A stretch of DNA of 64,000 nucleotides from Tissierellales bacterium (GTDB lineage: Bacteria; Bacillota; Clostridia; Tissierellales; Sedimentibacteraceae), in assembly GCA_018433765.1 (NCBI GenBank), contig JAHDQO010000001.1:434001-498000 (forward strand), given 5' to 3'. The notes beneath the pieces were generated by a model that did not search any database, was not told the DNA's origin, and saw nothing but the letters and a program-made list of their open reading frames with translations. This document shows positions 8,748-17,092 of the stretch, one piece after another (the stretch's first letter is position 1; the number at the start of each line of letters is the position of its first letter). The position numbers and the translations under genes are program-made.

Positions 8748-10754
8748 TTGAAAAAGATAATAATACTTATATTAATAATATGTATGGTATTTTCTACAGT
8801 AAATATATTTGCCAAAGATAATGCTGATAGTGGAAATGGTGACATAAATAATGCTCTAAAAGGCAAAGGGTTTTATAGAGTTTCAGAATATATGTATAAA
8901 GTATCTATATATGTAGGGTTAAGTGATGATACAGATATGAATGATAGTATAAATAGCTTTAAAAGGATAGGAAATCAATCAACATATGTTAAACCTAGTA
9001 CTTTTACGCTTCCTGAAAATACTTTTGGAACACCAAATAATAAGATTGACTATATTAAAGGTGCAAATTTGTCACCTATTACAATTAATGAAGTGATAAC
9101 AGGTAATGTTCCACCAATACCAATTACTAATGGGGGGAATATTAACTCCGTAAAATCTTATTTTGGAGATACTAGAACACTGATTGGAATTATTGATGAT
9201 ATAGCTGAGAAACAAGGAACAACTAGAGAAGGTCTATTACGAAATATTCTATTTACCATTAATGGTAAGAAAGGTTTTTATCCTCCTGAAGAAATACTAC
9301 CAATAAAGTCAAATGGACAATACCAAAACAAAGTAGCATGGCTTATAATCTACGAGCCAGTTATAATAACATATACAAAACCTAATAGTAATGGATATAG
9401 GAAGCCTATTGCATTTACTGCAACAGAATATGCACTTTCTCAAAAACTTGGATACTTTAATTGGTTTTGGGGAGATACTGGTCAATATGTAGCTTGTATG
9501 ACACATAGTGATTTGCCTAATTCCGTTGTTCTTGAAGAAAGCTGGGTTGGAATACCAGTGACAAAACCTCTTCTAGACGGTATTTATTGGAGTGATGATA
9601 GGATTATTAAAGGTGGTGGGATTGGTATGAGAATGCTAGAACCAAGTGGTAGTGATGTTAAAGAAAATGATACAACATATGATTACACTTATAGAGTTGA
9701 TACAGATGTCATTACCTCTGTGATAGTAAAAGCTACCAATGGAGATATTACACCTGATAAACGGCATAAAGAGAAAGATACTAGAAAAAGTGCATATACA
9801 AATCCCTCTGATGGTAAAGCATATGTTACCTTAACAGCAAATGGACAATCTACAACTATGCCCGTAGTTATACCTGATGGAGATAGTCAATATGCTTGGA
9901 TAAAATGGAGAACACCTTCTAAGCCATGTGAAGTAACAGTAAATGTAAGTATATCTGGTAATTCATCTGCCAAACTCAAAGATGGAGGGAGAAGTAAGAG
10001 CTTTAAAGTTAAAATAGAAAATCTATCAGATAATGTACCACCTGATCCACGACCAACAGATACTATGCCCAACTTTCAAATACCAGATATACCTAATAAA
10101 GCTAATAAGATTACAGCAGAATGGGGAATATATAGTGCAGTTTGGGATGCAGATTATAAATGGCATGAAAATTGGAAAAAGTATCATAGAGGATATTATA
10201 CAAGAACTAATAAAGATGGCAGTACTACACGAGTTCCCAGATACAAATGGGTAGACAAAGGATGGTGGGAAGATTATGGAGAATGGGTATATACTTATAC
10301 GCAGTATACAGGGAGTATAAACGCTAGTATGGACTTAATCCCTGATAAACACAATCCAACTGTAAAGAAGAAGTATGGAGAATATACTATTGCTAGTGGA
10401 TATGGTATTGATACAAAAGTAAGTACAGGTATAACAACTAATGCACCTTCTAGCCACTATACAACAGCACAAAATGTTATAACTTACTTCCCTGAATTTA
10501 ACTACGATATATACTGGCGATTACTCGAAAAGACATGTAAGACAACATTTGAGTTTAAAGAAAATATCTACTCAACATTTAATAGTAGAACCCACTTCAC
10601 ACCGTTACCATATCCTGATGGTAATTATGAAGTGTATGCAAAGGTAATAGATTGTTGGACACCAGATGGGATGTTAAGGGTTAATTTAAGTGATAAAGTG
10701 ACTATAGAAGGTAATGTTTATGAAAATTGGCATATTGCTCCTAGTTCTAATTAA
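8748..10754 (+). CDS. Large secreted protein of the secretion element (DUF5704-like)
   Basis: A 668-residue exported protein starting MKKIIILILIICMVFSTVNI and followed by a typical signal cleavage region (FAKD). TTG 8748 follows AGGAGATGA; ATG 8730 is an alternative that lies too far upstream of that site. The mature part is beta-rich and aromatic-rich, with several Trp/Tyr-rich strands (YKWHENWKKYHRGYYTRTNK) and Gly/Asp turns. Large proteins like this accompany Tad/VirB4 genes in clostridial mobile elements, where they may act as surface adhesins or pilus tips. That role is inference and the family assignment is tentative. Confidence 0.55.
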   Translation: MKKIIILILIICMVFSTVNIFAKDNADSGNGDINNALKGKGFYRVSEYMYKVSIYVGLSDDTDMNDSINSFKRIGNQSTYVKPSTFTLPENTFGTPNNKIDYIKGANLSPITINEVITGNVPPIPITNGGNINSVKSYFGDTRTLIGIIDDIAEKQGTTREGLLRNILFTINGKKGFYPPEEILPIKSNGQYQNKVAWLIIYEPVIITYTKPNSNGYRKPIAFTATEYALSQKLGYFNWFWGDTGQYVACMTHSDLPNSVVLEESWVGIPVTKPLLDGIYWSDDRIIKGGGIGMRMLEPSGSDVKENDTTYDYTYRVDTDVITSVIVKATNGDITPDKRHKEKDTRKSAYTNPSDGKAYVTLTANGQSTTMPVVIPDGDSQYAWIKWRTPSKPCEVTVNVSISGNSSAKLKDGGRSKSFKVKIENLSDNVPPDPRPTDTMPNFQIPDIPNKANKITAEWGIYSAVWDADYKWHENWKKYHRGYYTRTNKDGSTTRVPRYKWVDKGWWEDYGEWVYTYTQYTGSINASMDLIPDKHNPTVKKKYGEYTIASGYGIDTKVSTGITTNAPSSHYTTAQNVITYFPEFNYDIYWRLLEKTCKTTFEFKENIYSTFNSRTHFTPLPYPDGNYEVYAKVIDCWTPDGMLRVNLSDKVTIEGNVYENWHIAPSSN

Positions 10755-10816
10755 TAAACCATAATATTAACTAATATATGTAAAGAGATTGTAACATTTA
10801 TAATAGTATTTTATGG

Positions 10817-11095
10817 TATAATTTAACTGTAAATAAGTTTGCCAGAGGCGTAGGTTCGAATCCTACACTCCCTACCTATTCAAAATACTTATTATATGCT
10901 TTAGAGTTAATATCATTAACAACAATTAGATGTACTATATCAGATTTATTAACTCTATTAAAAGAATATAAAACAGTAAAAAGGATGTGGTATAGTATAA
11001 AAAGTATATTAACAGTTTTAGCCCTATGTGTGGCATGTGGGGAGTTAGCTTAAGGGTAGAGCGTTTGAATAAGCTGTTCAACACATAGGGTTTAC
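10817..11095 (+). ncRNA. Candidate circularly permuted tRNA-like RNA
   Basis: A TATAAT (10817-10822) precedes a tRNA 3' half: T-stem GTAGG/CCTAC around loop TTCGAAT (10850-10866), acceptor strand ACTCCCT (10867-10873), then A and CC. About 165 bases further on lies a tRNA 5' half: GGGGAGT (11039-11045), complementary to that acceptor strand with one G-U pair, then TA, a D-arm with GCTT/GAGC and a GG-containing loop, then TTGAA-TAAGCTG-TTCAA resembling an anticodon arm. The order is 3' half then 5' half. A 10-bp stem CCCTATGTGT/ACACATAGGG (11022-11031 with 11081-11090) encloses the 5' half. The anticodon is unclear because loop position 33 is not T. Confidence 0.5.
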
Positions 11096-11202
11096 CATTT
11101 AATACTTATATATGCAATATAAGAGGATGCAAAATGATAGTGAAATAAATAAGAGGTGGAATCTATGTTTAAATCCCTTTTTACTAATGGGAGGTGATAT
11201 AG
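10867..11202 (+). other. Gene-free stretch around the tRNA-like halves
   Basis: Apart from the tRNA-like halves and their 10-bp enclosing stem, I see no ORF with a good start. A strong GGGAGGTGAT at 11189-11198 belongs to the small protein gene that follows. Confidence 0.4.
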
Positions 11203-11388
11203 ATGAACAAATCTTACAAAAGAACGCCTATACTTGAAGATACTTATGGAAGTAAAACTAAAAAGTGGTCTAAAAGACAGGCAGCAAAAGTACACATAAA
11301 TAATATGGCAAAAGGCTCAGTATTTAAGAAGTTATATTGCTCATGTGATATAATAAAATACGTATACAAAAAAGTATTACAAATCTAA
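11203..11388 (+). CDS. Small basic protein of unknown function
   Basis: A 61-residue protein with an excellent Shine-Dalgarno (GGGAGGTGAT, 5 bp spacing). It is strongly basic, with LEDTYGSKTKKWSKRQAAK in the N-terminal half and a hydrophobic/basic tail. I do not recognise the family. It lies between the tRNA-like RNA and the type IV secretion genes, and could bind nucleic acid (composition only). Confidence 0.45.
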   Translation: MNKSYKRTPILEDTYGSKTKKWSKRQAAKVHINNMAKGSVFKKLYCSCDIIKYVYKKVLQI

Positions 11389-11576
11389 AAAAGATTGGGC
11401 TAAATATTGCTATTGTAATAATTATATACATAATACCTGTTTGTTAATATAGATTAGGTACTATGATTTTTGTTTTATTCTATTTATAAGTTATAGATAG
11501 TATAAATCATATTACGATATTAAGTAATTTAAGATGTGAAATTTTAAAACATTAATTTAGTATGAAAGGAAATTAA

Positions 11577-12305
11577 ATGGCAGTAGACCCAGCTACAATA
11601 GCAAAAGTAGCAACGACAATAGGAAAACTTGGAACAGATGAAAATGGGCGGTGGATAATACTTACAGCAGTATTAACACCGCTTATTTTAATACTATTAA
11701 TACTATCATCGCCATTTGCTATATTCTTTAGCCTATTCAGTGATGGCAGTAATAACGATAATGTATCTGTTCAATCTATTATGTTAGAGCTTCAAAATGA
11801 TTTCAGACAGAAAATAGAAGAACAGCAGAGTGACGATAAAATGGATTACATAACAACCATAATAGTAGGCAGTGAAGATAATATATTGATTGATAATTCA
11901 GTTGACGTGTTATCTTTTTTTAGTGTTATGAATATTACGAAAGATGGTGAGCAGGTAGTTTATCTTGATGATAAAGGTAAGCAAAAGCTAGAAGAAATCT
12001 TTTGGGAAATGAATATAATACAGGTGGATATTGATAAAAAAACACATATTGAAACAACCACGGATAATAAAGGTACTCAATCTATAAAGACTATAACCAC
12101 ATACAATAAGATCATTACCATTAAAAGTCTTACAACTGATGAAATGGCTGTTAAGTATGGATTTTCAAATGAACAAAAGGAAATTCTAAAAGAGGTTATG
12201 CTAAATAGTGATTTAATAATGCCAGCAGAGGCAATACAGGAGCAATCATGTAGGTATAATTGTGGAATTAGCAATCTTAGTAGAGTAGGAGATGATAATA
12301 AATGA
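11577..12305 (+). CDS. Membrane protein of conjugative elements, CD1108-like N-terminal part
   Basis: A 242-residue protein starting MAVDPATIAKVATTIGKL, with a hydrophobic helix (ILTAVLTPLILILLILSSPF) and a helical extracellular region. Similar N-termini occur in larger clostridial conjugation proteins that end in a lysozyme- or NlpC-type wall-cutting domain. That enzymatic part is missing, and the protein stops shortly after residue 230. It may be a natural truncation or a decayed hydrolase. The next small ORF overlaps its stop (ATGA). Confidence 0.55.
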   Translation: MAVDPATIAKVATTIGKLGTDENGRWIILTAVLTPLILILLILSSPFAIFFSLFSDGSNNDNVSVQSIMLELQNDFRQKIEEQQSDDKMDYITTIIVGSEDNILIDNSVDVLSFFSVMNITKDGEQVVYLDDKGKQKLEEIFWEMNIIQVDIDKKTHIETTTDNKGTQSIKTITTYNKIITIKSLTTDEMAVKYGFSNEQKEILKEVMLNSDLIMPAEAIQEQSCRYNCGISNLSRVGDDNK

Positions 12306-12412
12306 AAAAGATGAAAGGAAAAAAACCAGATGTAATTGAGTTTGATAATAAATTGGTCTTCAAGAAAACAGAAGACTTGATAACGGTGACATTATTGCAG
12401 GCTACTTTTTAG
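12302..12412 (+). CDS. Very small ORF in the conjugation region
   Basis: Starts with an ATGA overlap of the preceding gene and encodes 36 residues (MKKMKGKKPDVIEFDNKL through TVTLLQATF). The abrupt stop after a hydrophobic start (LLQATF, then two TAG codons in a row) suggests the N-terminal remnant of a larger protein. No family recognised. Confidence 0.35.
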   Translation: MKKMKGKKPDVIEFDNKLVFKKTEDLITVTLLQATF

Positions 12413-12458
12413 TAGCTAATTAAGACCTTGAAACTGTAGAAGCGATGGAGGAATGCTT

Positions 12459-13085
12459 ATGATAATGCCCATAATTATGATTGCCCTATGCTTGTTAGGA
12501 AGTATAGGGTATTTTATATTAACTAAACATAAAAGTGTAACAAAGCAATATGAAAGTACTGCACAGGATTTTATAAATATTGCGGATATTAAAGACATTT
12601 TTCTCTATACAAGAGATAGTTATATAATGAGCTATTTTAGAATTCAACCTATATCTATAGAGTTATTATCAGAAATGGAAAAAGAAAGTCTATGTAATAT
12701 ACTAACCGCTGAGCTATCAAGTATAAATGAACCTTTTAAATTTCTGGCAATATCCCGACCAGTAGACATATCAGGATTACTTGAAGAATATACAGAAATA
12801 TTACACAACACCAAAGACCAAATGCAAAAATCACTGCTGCGTAAAGAAATTTACGAAATGAATGATTATGCTTTATCAGGAGAAGTAGTAGAACGCCAAT
12901 TCTATATTGTATTATGGCAAAAACATCATGAAAATGCTGAAAGTGACTTGTTAAAAAGAACTAAGGAGTTTATGAAATGCTTTGATAATTGTGGTGTTAA
13001 GTGTACATTACTTGGAGAAGGCGAGGTTTTGGGTTTATGTAATTTGGTTAATAACTCTATATATGAAAGTAATGGGGAGGAATAA
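12459..13085 (+). CDS. VirB4-partner membrane protein (PrgI/TrsE N-terminal type)
   Basis: A 208-residue protein with one N-terminal membrane helix (IMIALCLLGSIGYFIL) followed by a soluble alpha/beta domain. The segment starting DIKDIFLYTRDSYIMSYFRI matches the N-terminal domain of VirB4/TrsE-type conjugation proteins. In this element that part is a separate gene ending 2 bp before the VirB4 ATPase. ATG 12459 has GGAGG at proper spacing; ATG 12453 is too close. Probably part of the mating-pore assembly at the membrane. Confidence 0.6.
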   Translation: MIMPIIMIALCLLGSIGYFILTKHKSVTKQYESTAQDFINIADIKDIFLYTRDSYIMSYFRIQPISIELLSEMEKESLCNILTAELSSINEPFKFLAISRPVDISGLLEEYTEILHNTKDQMQKSLLRKEIYEMNDYALSGEVVERQFYIVLWQKHHENAESDLLKRTKEFMKCFDNCGVKCTLLGEGEVLGLCNLVNNSIYESNGEE

Positions 13086-13087
13086 GA

Positions 13088-14869
13088 TTGAAAAAACAAG
13101 AAGGACAAAATGTAAATAAAACTCTATTAAGTATACTAACACCATTAGGTTTAGAAATAAAAAGAAATAGCCTTATAATAGGTGAGAATCTAGCAAGGTT
13201 ATACGGGATAGTAAAATACCCTCAAAAGGTTGACTATGGTTGGCTATCCAAAATAACAAACATAACAGGAACGATAGCAAGCATTACTTTTAATCCAGTA
13301 GACAGTAGTGATTTTATAGATAGTGTATCAAGCAGCATTATTCGTAATCGAAGTGATGCTGTATATAATAAAGACCCGCTTCTTCAAAGAAGAGCAGAAA
13401 GAGCAGCGGTTGACGGAGATAAGATGATAGAAAGTATAGATGGCGATAACCAATCAGTCGGTGCAATGAGTCTTAGTATAATGCCAATATCAAAAGATGA
13501 CAAGGATTTTGAAAAAGTGTGTAGGAAAACTCAAAGCCGCATAGCTTCATCTAAATGCAAAAGTAGAGTTTTAGCCAATATGCAAGAGCAAGCATTTAAG
13601 AATCTATCACCTTACTACAGCATAAATAAAAGCATAAATGAAGTATTACAAAGGGTAATGCCAATGAGTACATTTGTTGGCGGCTACCCTTTTTCTACAA
13701 GTGGATATAGCGACGGTAAGGGTTACTATTTTGCAAAAGACTCAAGTGGAGGTCTAGTTGTACTTGATACATGGAAACGTGGTGGAGATAGGACAAACAG
13801 TAACTTCACCATACTTGGAGTAGCAGGAGTTGGAAAATCTACAGTAGTCAAACATCTTGCTATATCAGAGTACATGAAAGGGACAAGGATATTATTTATA
13901 GATCCAGAAAGTGAATATCGAGACCTTTGTTTAGCATTAGATGGAGACTTAATAAATGCAGGCGGTGGAAGCAATGGAAGGATTAATCCACTACAAATAA
14001 GGGATATACCTGCAATTGATGAACAAGATGAAACAGAAGGACTTGGAGCAATGGCACTACATCTAAAAAATATTGACGTGTTTTTTAATTTATATATGAA
14101 TCTTACAGAAATACAGAAAGCCTTGTTAAAATCATCTTTAATAGAACTATATAATCAGTTTAAAATCTATTGGGATACCGATGTAAAACCATTAAAGAAT
14201 GAAGATTTTCCTATAATGAAAGACTTATATCAGTTAATCTTAGAAAAATCTAAGAAAGAATTAGAGTATAAAGAACTAGCGACACTATTAAAAGATATAG
14301 CAGTAGGTGGAGACTCTTTTTTATTTGGAGAACATAGTAGTATAAATGCACAGTCAAGATGCGTTTGTCTTGATACCTTTTCTCTTCAAAATGCAAGTGA
14401 TAACATCAAGAAAACACAGTATTTCAACCTACTAACATGGTGTTGGAACGAGATGAGCAAGGACAGAACAGAACCAGTATTATTGATAGCAGATGAAGCC
14501 TACCTGATGATTGACCCAAGAGTACCACAGTCGTTGGTATTCCTAAGAGATGTAGCAAAACGAGCTAGAAAATATGAAGCAGGGCTTGCTATAGTATCCC
14601 ATTCGGTAGTTGATTTCTTAGCACCACCCATCAAGATGTATGGACAAGCACTTCTTGATATTCCATGCTTTAAAGTGCTGCTTGGAACAGACGGAAAGAA
14701 CTTAACAGAGCTAAAAGAACTGTACAATTTAACAGATGCAGAAGAAGCATTACTAGCTCAGAAAAAGAGGGGAGATGGACTTTTAATGGTTGGTTCTAAA
14801 AGGTTACATGTTGATTTTGAAATCCCATCATATAAGTTTGAATACATGGGAAATAAAGGTGGTAGATAA
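13088..14869 (+). CDS. virB4: VirB4-like conjugation ATPase
   Basis: A 593-residue ATPase that powers type IV secretion/mating-channel assembly. Walker A GVAGVGKST lies near residue 243, followed by IDPESEYRDL. Walker B LLIADEAYLMID is near 466. Downstream the VirB4/TraE pattern AKRARKYEAGLAIVSHS is clear. A TTG start at 13088 follows GGGGAGG, 2 bp after the preceding gene. It is the best evidence that the Tad-like genes here belong to a conjugative or conjugation-derived element. No relaxase or coupling protein is visible in the window. Confidence 0.85.
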   Translation: MKKQEGQNVNKTLLSILTPLGLEIKRNSLIIGENLARLYGIVKYPQKVDYGWLSKITNITGTIASITFNPVDSSDFIDSVSSSIIRNRSDAVYNKDPLLQRRAERAAVDGDKMIESIDGDNQSVGAMSLSIMPISKDDKDFEKVCRKTQSRIASSKCKSRVLANMQEQAFKNLSPYYSINKSINEVLQRVMPMSTFVGGYPFSTSGYSDGKGYYFAKDSSGGLVVLDTWKRGGDRTNSNFTILGVAGVGKSTVVKHLAISEYMKGTRILFIDPESEYRDLCLALDGDLINAGGGSNGRINPLQIRDIPAIDEQDETEGLGAMALHLKNIDVFFNLYMNLTEIQKALLKSSLIELYNQFKIYWDTDVKPLKNEDFPIMKDLYQLILEKSKKELEYKELATLLKDIAVGGDSFLFGEHSSINAQSRCVCLDTFSLQNASDNIKKTQYFNLLTWCWNEMSKDRTEPVLLIADEAYLMIDPRVPQSLVFLRDVAKRARKYEAGLAIVSHSVVDFLAPPIKMYGQALLDIPCFKVLLGTDGKNLTELKELYNLTDAEEALLAQKKRGDGLLMVGSKRLHVDFEIPSYKFEYMGNKGGR

Positions 14870-14894
14870 GAATGAACAAAGGAGAAGAAAACTC

Positions 14895-15023
14895 ATGAAA
14901 AAATCAAATATGATAGAAATAATGATATACATAGTGCTTATCGTCTTTGGGGTGATAGCACTTTTCTTCTCTCAACCAAAAGAAATAAAATTTGAAATAC
15001 CAAAGCAGTTTGAAATAAATTAG
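14895..15023 (+). CDS. Small single-pass membrane protein
   Basis: A 42-residue protein with AAGGAG upstream of ATG 14895. It is one hydrophobic helix (IEIMIYIVLIVFGVIALFF) with a charged tail (SQPKEIKFEIPKQFEIN). It lies between virB4 and the CpaE-like gene. No known family; possibly an accessory membrane subunit. Confidence 0.5.
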   Translation: MKKSNMIEIMIYIVLIVFGVIALFFSQPKEIKFEIPKQFEIN

Positions 15024-15042
15024 CAAGATGGAGGGATAATAG

Positions 15043-16014
15043 GTGATACTTTACTTAACCAGTAAAAGGTATATGAATATACTGGATTTCTTACAAGATA
15101 CAGAAGAACTGCTTATAAAAAAGTATGTAGGTAAGTTTAATTTAAAGGAGTTTCTAGGAAAGTCTATCCAGCGATTAGGTCATGTAGAAACAATAGTAAT
15201 TGATAGGACATGTCTAACAGATACTAGTGAGGAGATAATTGATATAGTTAAAGCCTTTAAGTCATATAGTAGAATTAAGATAGTATTTTATATGGCAGAG
15301 CAAGACGAAAGCCTAGTCCATAAATTAATTGGACTAGGTGTTTTTAATATTATTACTGAATTAAAAGTTGAAGATTTAAAGAAAGAAATTAAGATTTGTT
15401 TATTTGAGGGTATGTCAGAAGGTTATATAAAAAGAAAAATAGGCTTGATATGTGATGAATTTAAAGAAGTGCCCTTTGACTTTAAGAGAAAGCAGATAAC
15501 GATAGGCGTAGTTGGTACTCAACATAGAGTAGGAACGACTACTATTGCTATGCAATTTGCTAGTTATTTGAAATCAATAGGAGCTATTGTTAGTTATATT
15601 GAAGCTAATAATAGTGGATATCTAAAGTTGATAGCTGATTATTATAAAATGAAGCAGAATGGAGATGGCTATTTTTATAACGGTATTTCTTATGAGAATA
15701 TAAATTTAATAAATAAAACAGTTTTTGACTTTATGATATATGATTTAGGGATACTGGATAGTAGAACAGTAAAAGGGTTTATAAACTGCAATATGAGAAT
15801 TGTTTGTGGAGGAAAGAAACCACATGAATTGCCATATTTTGAAAAAGGATTGATGATGATAAGAGGAATTGAGCATAGTATCATAATTAATGAATTTCAT
15901 CATTGTACTGAAGATAACGTATATGTGGCAATACCTTACGATAATATGCTGAATGAAAAATGTAACCAAGAGATATTTAGAGATATAACAGAAAACTATT
16001 TTGAAAGGATTTAA
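15043..16014 (+). CDS. CpaE/TadZ-like ParA-superfamily ATPase
   Basis: A 323-residue protein with an N-terminal receiver-like/atypical domain (~1-120) and a C-terminal P-loop ATPase of the MinD/ParA group. A divergent Walker A, GTQHRVGTTT, lies near residue 157, followed by IAMQFASYLKSIGAIVSYIE. CpaE/TadZ proteins position the Tad secretion machine. The conserved lysine is replaced, as often in TadZ-type proteins. The start is GTG 15043 behind GGAGG. Its presence ties the T4SS genes to the Tad genes at the left end. Confidence 0.7.
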   Translation: MILYLTSKRYMNILDFLQDTEELLIKKYVGKFNLKEFLGKSIQRLGHVETIVIDRTCLTDTSEEIIDIVKAFKSYSRIKIVFYMAEQDESLVHKLIGLGVFNIITELKVEDLKKEIKICLFEGMSEGYIKRKIGLICDEFKEVPFDFKRKQITIGVVGTQHRVGTTTIAMQFASYLKSIGAIVSYIEANNSGYLKLIADYYKMKQNGDGYFYNGISYENINLINKTVFDFMIYDLGILDSRTVKGFINCNMRIVCGGKKPHELPYFEKGLMMIRGIEHSIIINEFHHCTEDNVYVAIPYDNMLNEKCNQEIFRDITENYFERI

Positions 16015-16017
16015 AAG

Positions 16018-16419
16018 ATGAATAAAGGTGAAATAATTAATCTAGTATACAAATCAGATTTGAGCAAAAGAGCAATGCTTGTTATTCTATATTTAGTTAA
16101 TAGAGCTGATTCCAATATGACTTGTTTCCCAAGTGTGACACGAATAGCACAGGATTGTAGTATCAGTACAAGAACAGTTCAAAGAGCAATAAATGATCTG
16201 ATAGATGCAGGCTTTCTTAAACGAGAAAGTCGTTTTCATAAAAAAGGTGGCCAACGGTCTAGTTATTTTACAATTTTGAAAGGTGAAGTAAAAATTAGAG
16301 AAGTGAATTTGTTTGAGGAAGAGATTAGTGAGAAAGAGATGGAATATAATAGGAATCAATTTCCTAAAACATCAGTGTTCCAAAGATTAAAACAATCTCT
16401 CAGTGTCATTTTGTCATAG
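16018..16419 (+). CDS. HTH_36-type winged-helix protein
   Basis: A 133-residue protein with a helix-turn-helix typical of replication-initiator-like and mobile-element regulators: SKRAMLVILYLVNRAD, SVTRIAQDCSISTRTVQRAI, then a wing with GGQRSSYF. It begins 3 bp after the CpaE-like gene and is the last gene of the secretion element. It could control replication or transcription of the element. The C-terminal ~40 residues are charged and not recognised. Confidence 0.65.
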   Translation: MNKGEIINLVYKSDLSKRAMLVILYLVNRADSNMTCFPSVTRIAQDCSISTRTVQRAINDLIDAGFLKRESRFHKKGGQRSSYFTILKGEVKIREVNLFEEEISEKEMEYNRNQFPKTSVFQRLKQSLSVILS

Positions 16420-17010
16420 GGGCTGTGTAATGTTGACGTACCTTGAATTATACATCTCTATTGGTAGGGGATATTGAAAAAGAAATATAATTAGAGTGAA
16501 GTTATTAGTTATGTACTAACTAAAAATAGTAAGGTTATGTATTCTCATAATAACCTTTCTTATACATACATAGAAGATACAGCAGTTGTCAGAACTTTGA
16601 CAATAGTGGCAAATATTGAAATTTAAGTGTAAAATATTGGGGAAATATGTTATAATATGAAAGTAAAAAGAGTAATATTATGTCTAAAATAGGAAGTTAA
16701 AAAATACATAGCTTACGATTTTCAATAATATCACAGTTGAGACATTAATAAATAGTAAATTCAGCATTATTAGGAAGGAATACTTAAAAGAAATCATTTT
16801 ACTTGAGACTGGTTATTTGTAATTATAGGAACAAAATTAGTTGAAAGTAACATTACAAAAGATCTGCATAGTTGCCATTGATTAAAACTTTTGATTTTGA
16901 TTTATATAATATAGAAATCTTTATCTTAAGGATAATCAATATTACAGTTGTCTACTGTATTGGTGTGAATTAGTTCAAGAATGAATATATAGTCTGATAA
17001 TTTAAATATA
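16420..17010 (+). other. Long non-coding gap before the defence island
   Basis: No credible ORF. One hairpin (AAGGTTAT/ATAACCTT around 16530-16555) followed by a weak T-rich stretch could end the secretion-element transcript. A TATAAT-like hexamer occurs near 16650. The remainder is AT-rich with stops in all frames. Confidence 0.4.
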
Positions 17011-17065
17011 AACTTCTCATTATCCATATTTAGTACAAGTTTTTAATATCTATAATGGGAGTTGG
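17011..17065 (+). repeat. Covarying hairpin repeat, copy A
   Basis: The arms AACTTCTCATTAT and ATAATGGGAGTT are nearly complementary. They flank a conserved interior: CCATATT, then 20 bp later TCTATAATG. Two further copies (21276-21329, 29114-29167) are in the same orientation with the same spacing to within one base. Stem bases differ but mostly keep pairing. This copy lies 28 bp upstream of the OLD nuclease start. It has no T-run and so is not a terminator. Confidence 0.7.
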
Positions 17066-17092
17066 AATTTCATACAAGAAGAGGATAAAATT

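Noticed and set aside
10842-10877. Simple attachment site of an integrated element in a tRNA 3' end
   Set aside because: The matching 5' half lies downstream in reverse order, and no integrase or second 3'-end copy is seen. Not fully excluded.
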